Origin: a virus
Strand: one strand, 5' to 3'
Virus record (IMG/VR): IMGVR_UViG_3300032323_003280
Location: 1-27,325 of that record
DNA length: 27,325 bases
Part shown: positions 12,064 through 22,129 of the stretch, piece by piece
How positions within the stretch are numbered: the first letter of the stretch is position 1
Layout of the letters: each line of letters begins with the position of its first letter
Made by a program: the position numbers and the translations under genes
Notes under the pieces: generated by a model
Told to the model about the DNA's origin: nothing
Database searches by the model: none
The model's input: the letters and a program-made list of their open reading frames with translations, nothing else

Positions 12064-13669
12064 CGTTAATTGATTTAAGTATACTTTTTATTTGGTTTAT
12101 TTGTTTGTCCTCTTTTGAGAATATAGATTTCTCTGCGAATAATCCTTCAACCGAGAAACCTGTAAGAGATTTTTCTTTAATCATTTTCCATATCTTGTCA
12201 TCTTCAACCTTCATTGCCACATACCAAGTTCCTTCTGGTAATTCAAATCCGTATTTCTTTGACTTGTCATATACTGGATCTTCTGATACCCATGATTCAG
12301 TAATATAAACTTTGTCAGCACCTAATTTAATTCCATTGTGTTCTACTGATGTCTCGTCTGTTCTCTTTTGTTTTAAGAACTTATCAGCCATCTTCTTAAT
12401 AGATTTCTTTGAGAAGAATACATAGTATAAATTACCTAACTGATCATAACGATGAATCATTCTATTCGGCACCATTGCAGCTCCAATTAAGATTCTCTTT
12501 TCTTCATCATAGGCAAAAGTCATCCTCTGCTTTTCAAGTTGTTGTAGTTTTCTCTCAGCCCATTTAAGTGCTGGTTCTCCACCCCAACTATCATACATTA
12601 ATTTTCCACAACCATCTTCATATGACTTTGATGATTGTAAATCGGCCTTATGTCTGCTCAAATAAGAATACATTCTCTTGATTGTATCAACAGAAATGGG
12701 TTCACCATTGGCTAATTGAGAAGCACGAGTTTTTCCTACAGCTGTTCCACAAGATCCCCATCCATTTTCATCTGCATATTTAACTGCTCTCGCAGCAGCA
12801 TCTTTAACACCTTCGGGATAGTCAGAAATACTTTCTGCAAAGTCATCTTCTGTCATCTTAATTGGAACACAATTTGGAACTTCTTTACCATCTAAGATCT
12901 TTGTTCCAATTGCTTCATATCCTTCCCAACAAGCATCTTCTAAACCAGCCATTTCTTCATCTTTACCAAATGCCTGACCCGTTCTTGGTTCACCTGGTCT
13001 CCATTCAGTTGGACTTGGATTTGCTTTCGTTGCGTTGTTTCTTGTATCAGGACCTATTACAACATCTTCAGTAATTAAACCTGATGTTGAGTTGGCATTA
13101 TTTCTAATTGTTCCTTGTTTCTTATAGACCAATCTAACCCATGCGTGTCTGCAGTTAAATGATCCTCTCCACAAAAAGATATTGTATGAACCAAATTCAG
13201 GATTTGATAATCTTTCAATATCCTCAATGGTATACACTCTATTCTTTTGTAACATGTCAGCACAGAATTGTCTGTTCTTGTCATCTCTTGGACCAATATA
13301 TTTGTATCTTACTCTTATCTCTTCTGTATCAAGTTGTGAATCAGCATTTGGATTTGAGAACTTTTGTTGTTGCATTGAATATACCATCGTTGGGGTCATC
13401 TTCTCAACTCTAACAACTTCCCAACCCTCTTTAATAAGGGTGGAATACTTCTCACCTAACTCATCTAACTTTGGATTGTGTTGACAGAAATCATCTTCAA
13501 CAATTGTATATGGATTCATCTCTTCCTCTTCTTCCATCTTCTGTAGTTGGGAATTAAATGCCATCCAAGGCTCATCATGAGCTGGTCTTGATACTAATGA
13601 AATTGCCTCAATACCGGCTTCTTCATAATCATCATCAATGAATAATTCAATAATTTTAGTTGAATCCAT
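12056..13669 (-). CDS. Prohead protease (XkdF-like) fused to head-morphogenesis modules (537 aa)
   Basis: This reads as a multidomain head maturation protein. Residues about 20-38 (EAISLVSRPAHDEPWMAF) and 118-183 (RYKYIGPRDDKNRQFCADML to NCRHAWVRL) resemble the Mu F/SPP1 gp7-like head-morphogenesis C-domain, with its Cys/His cluster. Residues 241-275 hold a Cys-pair module (C247/C267). Residues about 287-380 contain the phage domain with SCGTAVGKTRASQLA and TIKRMYSYLSRH. Residues about 390-512 match the XkdF-type phage serine protease; H444 (SVEHNGIKL) and S506 (TGFSVEGLF) are the likely catalytic residues. It directly precedes the scaffold and MCP genes, which it should process. Confidence 0.75.
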   Translation of the reverse strand: MDSTKIIELFIDDDYEEAGIEAISLVSRPAHDEPWMAFNSQLQKMEEEEEMNPYTIVEDDFCQHNPKLDELGEKYSTLIKEGWEVVRVEKMTPTMVYSMQQQKFSNPNADSQLDTEEIRVRYKYIGPRDDKNRQFCADMLQKNRVYTIEDIERLSNPEFGSYNIFLWRGSFNCRHAWVRLVYKKQGTIRNNANSTSGLITEDVVIGPDTRNNATKANPSPTEWRPGEPRTGQAFGKDEEMAGLEDACWEGYEAIGTKILDGKEVPNCVPIKMTEDDFAESISDYPEGVKDAAARAVKYADENGWGSCGTAVGKTRASQLANGEPISVDTIKRMYSYLSRHKADLQSSKSYEDGCGKLMYDSWGGEPALKWAERKLQQLEKQRMTFAYDEEKRILIGAAMVPNRMIHRYDQLGNLYYVFFSKKSIKKMADKFLKQKRTDETSVEHNGIKLGADKVYITESWVSEDPVYDKSKKYGFELPEGTWYVAMKVEDDKIWKMIKEKSLTGFSVEGLFAEKSIFSKEDKQINQIKSILKSINDE

Positions 13670-13706
13670 TATCTGTAAATATTTGATTTATTAATTTATA
13701 CCACTT

Positions 13707-16592
13707 TTAAATGAGAGATCTTTGTTTGATTACTCTATCAAACTGTTGTTGATTAGATATTTCTTGACCTGTAACATAAGTTCTAATTGGTGATTGTGAA
13801 ATACTCTCAGCAATCATCTGACCTATATTGTCATTTGATTCTCTCATATTGTTTGTTCCTGGTGCTCCCAATCCAGCTGCTGCGAATTGAGGTAATGCTC
13901 CATATGAATTTATCGTATCCAATAATGGACCGAATAACTTTGTTGATCTAGCATTTACAACGAACTCACCACTTGATAGTGCTGTTGTAATTGAATCTGA
14001 TTGTTGTCCACCTGGTCCAAGTATCATACCACCCTGTGCTCTCTTAACAGCATTAACTTGTATTGGAGGAGGTGGAGGGGTTGCTCCTGTTCCACCACCA
14101 GATCCACCACTATCGGTTGGCACCTGAACTGATACAATCTTTTTAACATTCGCAATACCTGCTGCAACAGCTGCTGCGGCTGCAATTGCTCCGAGTGCTG
14201 GTCCCACAACAGGAATACCTGCTAAAGCTCTATAAGCTGCTACCGCAGATGAATAAGTATCTATCGTTGTTTTAGCAATTGCGAAAGCTTTACCAGCCTT
14301 TGTATCCTCACCAACAATCTTAGATAGATTACCAAACGCATCACCTACTGCAGCAACTGTTTCTTGTTTGGTTTTTCTCTCAAGTAAATCAATGTCTCTA
14401 CGAGCCTTTGAAAGCTTTAAGGACCTTGACAAATACTCTTGATCACTAATAGTTTTCTTCTTGTTTAGATCATCTAATTCTTTTTGATATTGAGCTTGTG
14501 CTGCTCTTTGTCCGTCAAAATACTCCTTATCAAATCTTCTAAACTCATCATAGTTTACATTTAAAGCATCTACTTGGTTCTGATAAGATAAATCTAAGGT
14601 TTGTAAAAGTGCATCTTGATATTGTTTAATTAATGATGCTCTCTCTTGTTCATTAAGATTTAAACTTGTTGTTAAAGCTGTTTGTAGTTCTTCGTATATT
14701 CTAAGTTGTTCTCTATAGTTTCCTCTATTAGCTTCAAGTTCTGTTTGTAATCTTTGTAATGTATCTTTATTGATTGCCTCATTAGCTAACTTAGCATACT
14801 TCTCTCTTAACGCTTGTTTCTCTGATTCAGATAACTCTTCGTTCTGTAATTCAATTCTTAATTTCTCATCGTAGTAAGATTGAAGAGTTTTAAGATCTGT
14901 ATCTCTTTTGTCTATTTCAATTTGAGCTGCAGCATCTAACTCTTTTAATCTTCTATCATTTCTTTTCTTCTCATCCGCAGCAATTGCCTCATCTAATTTT
15001 CTACCATATTCCTGACGAGCTAATTCTTTTTGATTTTCATTATTACCAAGTTCTTTCAATTCAAGATCTAATCTCTCCTTGAGTAATCTTTGTAATGTTT
15101 CCTTATCAGTGTCTGCTTTATCAATCTCTAATTTGATTGCTGCATCAAGTTCTGCTTTACGACTTTTCTCTCTTTCTTTTTGTTGTTCTAGTTGGAAATC
15201 TAATTGGTTCTGAGCAAACTCTCTTCTGAGTTTTATAATCTCATCTGTATAGTTTTGTTCTGCCCCTTTTAATTTCTTATTGGCTTGTTCCAATAAAGCA
15301 ATTCTTCTATTGAGACCATTTTGTTCAATACGGAATATATCTTCAGCAGTTTTATCTGCAATCTTTGCTCTTGTAACTTGAGCTTTTGTTTCAGCTTCAA
15401 TTGTGCTAATCCCTCTCTCAGTTGATTTTCTTACGGCCTCCTGAGCCTTAGCTAATTTATCATTTGCTGCTGCGGCTTTGTCTGATCCTTCAGCTGCTTT
15501 ATCAGTCCCTTTATACCAATCCATTAATAAAGAGACACCTGATGATAATAACGAAATCAATAATCCAATACCCAATGAAACTAATACAGCCTTTAAAGTA
15601 ATAAGTGCTGCTGTCCAAACTCTTGTAGATACCGTTGCAACTCTTTGTGCGACAGTAATCGCTCCTGTTGTTACAACATTAGCTGTTCCTGCTGCGGTAT
15701 TACCTACAACAGCTCCTGTGTTTTGATTTTCAGCTCCTGTTTGTGTTGCAACTGCTACTGTATTAGCCTTTGTGGCAGTTGTATTTGCTTGGGTTGTTTT
15801 GTTATTTAATTGTTTTGCTGTCTCTAACTTTCTAAGATTCTCACTACCCTTAAGAATTTGATTGTTCAAAGAAGCTAACTCAGTTTTTTGTTCTTTTGTT
15901 AAATCACTAAATTTTTTATCAAAGGTAATGTTACTCTCTATCTCACTTTTTCTATCTTTTAATCCTTGAACATAAGCTTTTTGTGCATCAATTACCTGCT
16001 GACTTACTTGTTCTTGTGATGTTAGAGCTGAAGCTAAATTCTTTGATGATTGTGCTGCTTGAATATTACCTTGAATCTGAGCTCCTGTTGTAGAGTTCAA
16101 ATCTTTCAATCCTGCTGTTGCTTCTTTTGTTGAAGATGCTACATTCTTATTGCTATTTCCAAGTTGACCATTTGTATCCGCTAATTCTTTAGCTTGTTTG
16201 TTGAGACCAGTGATATTATCAAAGATACCTGCCAAATCACCAATAAGACCTTTAAATTGATTACCAATATCTTTTAATGAGAACCCTGAGAATGTCTTTA
16301 ATAAACCAATTGAGTTATCTAATTGATTTGACACATCACCAATAGGACCAGGTAGTAATGATAGGGTATTAAAGAACTCACCTGACTTTGTATTAACTCT
16401 CGCTAATGAATCACTGGTATCGTTAATTTTATTTCTAACAATTTCAAATTCCCTTGTTCCCTCAGGTATGCCTTGTAGTTCTCTTTTGAATATTCTAACT
16501 TGTTGGGTAAGCGATAGGGTTTTGTCCGTTGCTATCGTTACATCGTTGGAATTAATATCAAAAACTAACTGTATTTTTTTAGATGTTGCCAT
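13707..16592 (-). CDS. Tape measure protein (961 aa)
   Basis: The tape measure sets tail length and is ejected during infection. Supporting features are its length (the second-longest ORF), an N-terminal helical region, a hydrophobic segment (residues about 328-352, ITLKAVLVSLGIGLLISLL), and a long charged coiled coil (about 375-725, with repeated LDAAxxxEIDKxDTDxxTLQ blocks). Then come a second hydrophobic Ala/Gly segment (about 790-815, IPVVGPALGAIAAAAAVAAG), a Gly/Pro-rich hinge, and the tape measure end motif (GGMILGPGGQQSD, then SSGEFVVNARS). By the usual rule of about 0.15 nm per residue the tail would be about 140 nm. Its start codon lies inside the overlapping small ORF. Confidence 0.9.
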   Translation of the reverse strand: MATSKKIQLVFDINSNDVTIATDKTLSLTQQVRIFKRELQGIPEGTREFEIVRNKINDTSDSLARVNTKSGEFFNTLSLLPGPIGDVSNQLDNSIGLLKTFSGFSLKDIGNQFKGLIGDLAGIFDNITGLNKQAKELADTNGQLGNSNKNVASSTKEATAGLKDLNSTTGAQIQGNIQAAQSSKNLASALTSQEQVSQQVIDAQKAYVQGLKDRKSEIESNITFDKKFSDLTKEQKTELASLNNQILKGSENLRKLETAKQLNNKTTQANTTATKANTVAVATQTGAENQNTGAVVGNTAAGTANVVTTGAITVAQRVATVSTRVWTAALITLKAVLVSLGIGLLISLLSSGVSLLMDWYKGTDKAAEGSDKAAAANDKLAKAQEAVRKSTERGISTIEAETKAQVTRAKIADKTAEDIFRIEQNGLNRRIALLEQANKKLKGAEQNYTDEIIKLRREFAQNQLDFQLEQQKEREKSRKAELDAAIKLEIDKADTDKETLQRLLKERLDLELKELGNNENQKELARQEYGRKLDEAIAADEKKRNDRRLKELDAAAQIEIDKRDTDLKTLQSYYDEKLRIELQNEELSESEKQALREKYAKLANEAINKDTLQRLQTELEANRGNYREQLRIYEELQTALTTSLNLNEQERASLIKQYQDALLQTLDLSYQNQVDALNVNYDEFRRFDKEYFDGQRAAQAQYQKELDDLNKKKTISDQEYLSRSLKLSKARRDIDLLERKTKQETVAAVGDAFGNLSKIVGEDTKAGKAFAIAKTTIDTYSSAVAAYRALAGIPVVGPALGAIAAAAAVAAGIANVKKIVSVQVPTDSGGSGGGTGATPPPPPIQVNAVKRAQGGMILGPGGQQSDSITTALSSGEFVVNARSTKLFGPLLDTINSYGALPQFAAAGLGAPGTNNMRESNDNIGQMIAESISQSPIRTYVTGQEISNQQQFDRVIKQRSLI

Positions 16593-16743
16593 TTGTATAT
16601 TGGTTGATTAAGTCAGTTATATTTTGTCCTGATACCAATGTTGGTAGAGAATCTTTTAACTGATCCATATATTGATTTATCTTGTTTTCAAACAGGTCGG
16701 TATATTCAATCTGTTCGTTATCTAAAAATATCTTTATTTCCAT
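16579..16743 (-). CDS. Small ORF overlapping the tape measure start (54 aa)
   Basis: An ATG at 16743 opens a 54-aa frame that ends with TAA at 16579, overlapping the tape measure ATG (16592) by 14 nt. It begins 13 nt after the stop of the 228-aa gene, so it fills the only gap in the operon. The sequence is acidic and helical (MEIKIFLDNEQIEYTDLFEN, then QYMDQLKDSLP). A small gene just before the tape measure is where tail assembly chaperones are normally found, so this is a candidate for that role, but the match is positional only. Confidence 0.6.
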   Translation of the reverse strand: MEIKIFLDNEQIEYTDLFENKINQYMDQLKDSLPTLVSGQNITDLINQYTNGNI

Positions 16744-16756
16744 ATGTTCATTTTAT

Positions 16757-17443
16757 TTAACATGATAATGAGAAGCAATTGTTTGAGGATTGTGATACAG
16801 TTATGAATGGTCTTGATAAATCAGTCGCAACTTGATTTAACCATTGATAACGACCTCCACTAATACATTTCCATGTTCCTCCACTTATAAATGCTCCAAC
16901 ACTCAAATATGAATTGAATGTAATTGGAAGACCAACAAAACTACAACTACTATCGTATAGTTGGAAACTATATGTATAAACTGGTCTCGTTGGAGTTACA
17001 CTTGGTGTTTGTGTTGTTGTTGGAGTTAACGATAAACTTGGGGTTACTGATGGTGTTGCTGTATTAGATGGTGTTATAGATATTGTTGGTGTGTTTGTTG
17101 GTGTTACTGTCAAAGTCGTTGTTGGTGTTTTTGTGATCGTTGGCGTTGCAGTAATACTCGGTGTTGGTGTTTTAGTAGGGGTTGATGTGAGAGTTGTTGT
17201 TACTGTGGGGGTTGGTGTGGGAATATTTTCAATTGGTATATCAATATAATTCAAACAGATTCCTGTTGATTTACATCTAATAACAAATGCATTATCAGGG
17301 ACTAAAGATGTTGTATATCCTGAAATCAAACTTGATCTTGTCACTCCTGTAACAAATGGAGTAGTATAATTATCAACATCAGTGAACAAACTAAATGGTC
17401 CCGTTGATGGTCCTGCAAAGGTTAAAGTTATTAATACATTCAT
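16757..17443 (-). CDS. Virion-associated protein with Pro/Thr linker (228 aa)
   Basis: Residues 1-72 are a beta-type domain ([39 protein letters not shown]) of a kind I recall from uncultured and Bacteroidota phage appendages. Residues 74-153 are a Pro/Thr linker of TPT, PSIT and NTP units. Residues 154-228 are a Cys-rich small domain with five cysteines ending CFSLSC. The layout, an anchor domain, flexible stalk and terminal domain, matches the neighbouring gene and suggests an exposed tail appendage. Confidence 0.65.
   Translation of the reverse strand: MNVLITLTFAGPSTGPFSLFTDVDNYTTPFVTGVTRSSLISGYTTSLVPDNAFVIRCKSTGICLNYIDIPIENIPTPTPTVTTTLTSTPTKTPTPSITATPTITKTPTTTLTVTPTNTPTISITPSNTATPSVTPSLSLTPTTTQTPSVTPTRPVYTYSFQLYDSSCSFVGLPITFNSYLSVGAFISGGTWKCISGGRYQWLNQVATDLSRPFITVSQSSNNCFSLSC
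16985..17225 (-). repeat. Degenerate repeat encoding Pro/Thr linker
   Basis: The middle of the 228-aa gene consists of short degenerate units reading TPT, TNTP, PSIT, PSVT. They are similar in composition to the linkers at 8330-8730 and 26035-26330, which fits shared origin or convergent low-complexity growth. Confidence 0.8.
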
Positions 17444-17448
17444 AATTT

Positions 17449-18363
17449 CTAATTTGGACAGCTACCACAGTTTCCTACGGTTGCTATAATGTTTATTAAT
17501 GGATAAGATGGGTTATATGGGACTTCTGCTATTATACCAACAGAATCAAATCCTGTTTGTCCTCCACATACATAACTTTGATTTAGATTTGTGCAGTAAT
17601 AAACATCAAAAGATATTGCACCAGGTCTTCTTGTTGTTAATCTCGTATTAGAATTTAAATAAAATTCTCCACAACTTGTAAAGGTTGTGCAAGCACCAAC
17701 CCTAAGTCCTCTCGTTAAATTATACGAATAAGAAAAAATAGTTTGTGGTGGAGTTATTGAAGGTGTCCTTGTGGGAGTAGGCGTGCTTGTTGGAGTCACT
17801 GGAACATAATATGTGGCATTACCTTCTAATTCACAGGCTTCACAATCAGGTATATTTGGCACTGAAACAAAATCCCAATCACTTAAAAGTGTTTCGGTGC
17901 AATTAGTTCCATCATATCTAAAATCAGTTTGTAAATAAACATATTCAATAAACTCTTGTCCTCTCGGTAACAATAAAGTTTCAGATTGAACTCCATTTGA
18001 TACTACAATTGAATAGTCAGGATGATCACCAGGATATGCTCCACCAGATACTCTAAATGTTAATTTACCATAGAGATCTTCATAAATATTTCCATCATTT
18101 GGACATTGAAATTCTGCTGTTTCATAAGTTCTTCCTGAATAATAACATAATACCGATGCTGTGGGGGTGGGAGTGGGAGTAACAGGAAAACATGATTCAC
18201 CAATTTGAAGGTTATTCAAATTAATAATTGGTCTTGAATCATTCATACAGATCTGTTGACCAAAAGTTAAAGTTGTTGCAGTTACAGAACCACTACAAGT
18301 AGTTCCTGAAATATATTTTATTCCTGCGTTTGGATCGTTATGAACATAAAAATTACAACTCAT
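17449..18363 (-). CDS. Cys-rich virion protein with two short Pro/Thr linkers (304 aa)
   Basis: Three Cys-containing beta-type domains (residues about 1-60, 72-187, 208-304) are joined by two short linkers: [10 protein letters not shown] near residue 62 and a [12 protein letters not shown] stretch near 190. The last domain has [11 protein letters not shown] and ends with GNCGSCPN. The middle domain has Cys pairs (CEACELEG). It lies 5 nt before the 228-aa gene and 2 nt after the 1253-aa tail protein. Disulfide-stabilised appendage domains on a tail are the simplest reading; no specific family was recognised. Confidence 0.65.
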   Translation of the reverse strand: MSCNFYVHNDPNAGIKYISGTTCSGSVTATTLTFGQQICMNDSRPIINLNNLQIGESCFPVTPTPTPTASVLCYYSGRTYETAEFQCPNDGNIYEDLYGKLTFRVSGGAYPGDHPDYSIVVSNGVQSETLLLPRGQEFIEYVYLQTDFRYDGTNCTETLLSDWDFVSVPNIPDCEACELEGNATYYVPVTPTSTPTPTRTPSITPPQTIFSYSYNLTRGLRVGACTTFTSCGEFYLNSNTRLTTRRPGAISFDVYYCTNLNQSYVCGGQTGFDSVGIIAEVPYNPSYPLINIIATVGNCGSCPN

Positions 18364-18365
18364 AG

Positions 18366-21300
18366 TTAAACATTTCTTCCTAAGGAAGTATTAAAGTTAT
18401 TTATTGTGGTGTATAGGTTTGATATCTCTGTTGCATTTAATCCCTGACCTATCGTTACGAAAGCATATTGGTTAGCGTAGTATTGTATTGGTGTTCCTGC
18501 GTTATTCAATGCTGCTAAGTATATCTGATGATTGATTGTTCCTGTTGGTGAACTACCTGATGTGTTTCTCAATGTTCCATTTCTATACAAGTTCTGCATT
18601 GTTGATGCAGTTGAAGATATTAAGTATTGTCCTCTTGGTAATGGAGTGTTTGATGTTGATCTAGCATTGTCAGATAAACCATAGAACTCTCTCGGTGTTC
18701 CATCTTGTCCTATTGCAAAATATTTAGGACCAGTTGAACCAGCAGCTCCGATATAGTTAGCTCCTGTTCCTGTTAATACAGTATTATTCAACATATACAC
18801 TGATTGGTGCATGTTGTTTATTGTAAGAGCTGAAACGAATACATTGGTATTACCATAAGCGTTTGTTCCATTAGATGTTGCACCTGATGCGTTGAATGTC
18901 CATCCACCTACCCAAGTAATATCTGAACCAGTGCCAGGATCGTAAGCATCTATTCCAATACTTGCAGATGTTCCACCTAACATTGGATAGAATGATCTTA
19001 TCTTGGAATAAAGACCATAAGATTTAAGAGTTAAGAATAATGTATTGGTATATCCTGATTGAGCTATATTAACAGATCCACCAGCTGCTACAACAGCATT
19101 TAAGTATACCTCAGCATCAGGATCAAATGTTCCACCACATTCAAAACATGTTGCAAACTGAGCTATGTTTGTATAATTCGTTGTTTGAACAAATGTTGAT
19201 GTAACACCTGTTACACATAAAAGGCTTCCAAGTGATGGGTTTGAAATTTTATAAACTAAACCTGTTGTATCAAGATCTGTTGATGTTGAATAGAATGTAT
19301 ATGGATTATTTGAATCACACTCATAACCAATATAATAGAATAATGTTTGTGTTACTGGTTGTTCTTGAACAATGTCAAATTGTGTTTTACCTGAACATCC
19401 ACAATTGTCGTATACATTAACACCATTGAAAGTGAATCCTGAACCTAACCAATAGTGTTCGTAAGTATCATTTGCATCGTATGCTCCAATACTTACTTGA
19501 TGACAACCGAGTGGTGTTAAGTCCTCACGGAATAAGGTAACATAATTTCCTGCATAAGCATATAAGTGATACATCAAGTCAGAGTTGGAATGTAATACTG
19601 TTCCACCTGAACATGGGGTTAGATCATAATAAAGAACCCTATGTCCTTCATATTCTCTTGTTAACTTAACCAATTCAAGATCACAAATACTTGGTTCAAG
19701 AATATTGAAATTGTTGATCTTATTAATACGGAAATAAGTATTGTTGATTAAGATCTTTTCGTTCCATCTTAATCCCTGAATATCTTGTGGATATAGATAT
19801 ATCTTACAATTGTATATTTTGTTTTCCTCACTTGTTAAATCATCAACATAAGGTTTGTAGTAAATGTCGTATAGATCCTCACTCTCAAATAAAAACTCTC
19901 TGGCTGTTACATTTGTTCTATCCTCTCCTCTGTAATTACAATAGTGACTGAAGTTGTTATAGTTAAATGGATATGTTGTAAACCTATTTAAGTTTTGGAA
20001 TCTATCCATCTGTGATTCTTCAATATAATAGTATTGGTATTTTGATGGTTCAACTACAGTTCCACAAGTTGTTCCTGAATTTGTAATTGAATATACCGGA
20101 TATGGAAATAATATTAAAGGTGGTCTTACTGATGTTGGGTCAGCACAAGTAGGAATTGTGTTTGATCCTGCTGATGCATAATAAACTTGTTGAACACCGA
20201 AACAATCATCATAATAAAATGGTGCTGATATATTTGTTGTAAAAGTAATTCCACTGGTGCAACTTGAAGATCCTGTTGTTGTCCCTGTTCCCCCGATAAA
20301 TCCGTAGTTATCATTCGGTAAGGTTAATCCTCTGAAAATTAATTTGGGTAGAATTTTGAAGGGTCTAAATGTCTGTAATGTGGTTCCTGATTGATCTACT
20401 GTCTGAAGCTTGGACATTGATGATACAGTAATCAGTGGCACATATGCGTTATCTACTGTAATATCAATTGGGGAACTAAACATTGTATCAAACTTTGTTG
20501 TCTCGTTCTTATATTGTAATCCCAAGTTAAACTTGTCTGATCCAAATACTCTATTGGCTTGTTTGAAGAAATCATCGTTTGCATAATCCTGATCTTTCTT
20601 AAATTCAAATTCCAATGTTCCATTAACTAATGCTGATGTTGGAACAAGGTTTTGTGTTTGACTGAAATCAACTTTGGTTGTCCAATCCAATGTCCTTCCC
20701 TTTCCGATATAGTCCACGATAGGTTCAACAATTAATCTTTCTGGTGATTCAGGATTTGGAACAACAATCATGTTGAAATACTTGTTGATTGATGTTATGA
20801 AATCAATTTGTTTGTAGTCATTGGTTGGAAACTCTGCGGCATAATCAATCGTTGATCCTGATGGAATAAATCTTGGAGGATTGATAATTTGTTGATTATA
20901 GTTTGTTATGTTAGAATACTCACCCAAGAAGAAGAATCCAAATGTAGATGTCCCTGTAATGATTAAGGATCTATCCACACTTACAGTTGTTGGTGTGTTA
21001 TCACAGAATGTATTTGAATAAATCACCTCTGTTGTTATTCCATCGTAGAAGTATAAAACAGCATAAGGGTATTCAGCTAACGAGTAATCACACTCCTGTG
21101 TTGGATTTACTGTAAAGGTAAATCTATATTGGTATGTATCGGAAAACTCTTCGTTAATCGTTATACCTGTTGTTGTTCCTGTAAAACCTAAGTCATTACA
21201 AGTAACACCTGATATTGGATTTACCCATTGTGGTGTTGATGGATCTGTATTGATTACAGCATTTGTAAATGTATAACAAGCTGGTAAGGCATTCTTTGGA

Positions 21301-22127
21301 TATATGGTCTCATCCAAAAACTTTTGTGGAACATAAAATCTTTTGAAGTATGCTGTATCCATGAAGTTAGATTCCAATTCATAACCAGCATCTGCTAAGA
21401 TTTGAGAATACAATTCACGGACCTGTATTGTTGGCTTAAAATAATAGTCGTTAAGAGGAGTTCCACTATAATCAAAATAAGGTAGTATAGGATTGTATTG
21501 GATTCCTGTTGTTGTAGCTGAAGATGGTGTAAATTGAACCAATGGTGTTGTATCAAAATTTACAAGTTGTTGTCCATTTGAATCGTAGTATTCATAACCG
21601 ATATTGTATAATCCCCAAAATGTTTTACCATTTTGATATGAGTAATCTGTTGTTCCTGTTAAAGGGAATAAGTTGGGATCTATTTGTGATTCCAAAATAA
21701 CAGCACCACTATAAGGGTGAGATATACCTGATAGATTAAGTTCAAATAAAAACTTATCACCAATGTTTGCCATCAAATCCCCGATCTGATTATAGAAGGT
21801 AACAGAATAAATGATTTCACCATTTGCTATGGATACATTATTCAATCTTATATGTCCCTGCATAATCTCATAACCATCCCACATTAGAACAGCATCAAAC
21901 TTATTGTTTGGATCAAAGTTTGTTGGTATCGCATTGATATCATAGAAGAAATTGAATAACTGGTTATTTAACTTTGAACCAGGAAGATTGAAACTCTGTG
22001 AGAAGTTTGAGTTCTTTCTGGTAATGTCTTGTAATTCAGCAAACGATAGTGATAGATTTACCGGTTCGTTCTGATATAAATCCAAGTATTTGTATTTTCC
22101 CTCAATTGTTGTTCTTATCTGTAACAA
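18366..22127 (-). CDS. Large tail protein with shared C-terminal module (1253 aa, TTG start)
   Basis: The N-terminus (KYKYLDLYQNEPVNLSLSFA, then KNSNFSQSFNLPGSK) is a start typical of large tail or baseplate proteins in Bacteroidota phages. The body (residues about 40-1000) is beta-rich with long Tyr/Asn segments. Residues about 1003-1253 are a Gly-rich module ending TSLGRNV, homologous to the C-terminus of the 537-aa appendage protein and compatible with a concanavalin-type fold. Host binding at the tail tip is an inference. The only in-frame start near the 5' end is TTG at 22127, 2 nt after the HNH stop; upstream codons run back to a stop with no ATG. Confidence 0.75.
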   Translation of the reverse strand: MLQIRTTIEGKYKYLDLYQNEPVNLSLSFAELQDITRKNSNFSQSFNLPGSKLNNQLFNFFYDINAIPTNFDPNNKFDAVLMWDGYEIMQGHIRLNNVSIANGEIIYSVTFYNQIGDLMANIGDKFLFELNLSGISHPYSGAVILESQIDPNLFPLTGTTDYSYQNGKTFWGLYNIGYEYYDSNGQQLVNFDTTPLVQFTPSSATTTGIQYNPILPYFDYSGTPLNDYYFKPTIQVRELYSQILADAGYELESNFMDTAYFKRFYVPQKFLDETIYPKNALPACYTFTNAVINTDPSTPQWVNPISGVTCNDLGFTGTTTGITINEEFSDTYQYRFTFTVNPTQECDYSLAEYPYAVLYFYDGITTEVIYSNTFCDNTPTTVSVDRSLIITGTSTFGFFFLGEYSNITNYNQQIINPPRFIPSGSTIDYAAEFPTNDYKQIDFITSINKYFNMIVVPNPESPERLIVEPIVDYIGKGRTLDWTTKVDFSQTQNLVPTSALVNGTLEFEFKKDQDYANDDFFKQANRVFGSDKFNLGLQYKNETTKFDTMFSSPIDITVDNAYVPLITVSSMSKLQTVDQSGTTLQTFRPFKILPKLIFRGLTLPNDNYGFIGGTGTTTGSSSCTSGITFTTNISAPFYYDDCFGVQQVYYASAGSNTIPTCADPTSVRPPLILFPYPVYSITNSGTTCGTVVEPSKYQYYYIEESQMDRFQNLNRFTTYPFNYNNFSHYCNYRGEDRTNVTAREFLFESEDLYDIYYKPYVDDLTSEENKIYNCKIYLYPQDIQGLRWNEKILINNTYFRINKINNFNILEPSICDLELVKLTREYEGHRVLYYDLTPCSGGTVLHSNSDLMYHLYAYAGNYVTLFREDLTPLGCHQVSIGAYDANDTYEHYWLGSGFTFNGVNVYDNCGCSGKTQFDIVQEQPVTQTLFYYIGYECDSNNPYTFYSTSTDLDTTGLVYKISNPSLGSLLCVTGVTSTFVQTTNYTNIAQFATCFECGGTFDPDAEVYLNAVVAAGGSVNIAQSGYTNTLFLTLKSYGLYSKIRSFYPMLGGTSASIGIDAYDPGTGSDITWVGGWTFNASGATSNGTNAYGNTNVFVSALTINNMHQSVYMLNNTVLTGTGANYIGAAGSTGPKYFAIGQDGTPREFYGLSDNARSTSNTPLPRGQYLISSTASTMQNLYRNGTLRNTSGSSPTGTINHQIYLAALNNAGTPIQYYANQYAFVTIGQGLNATEISNLYTTINNFNTSLGRNV

Positions 22128-22129
22128 AG

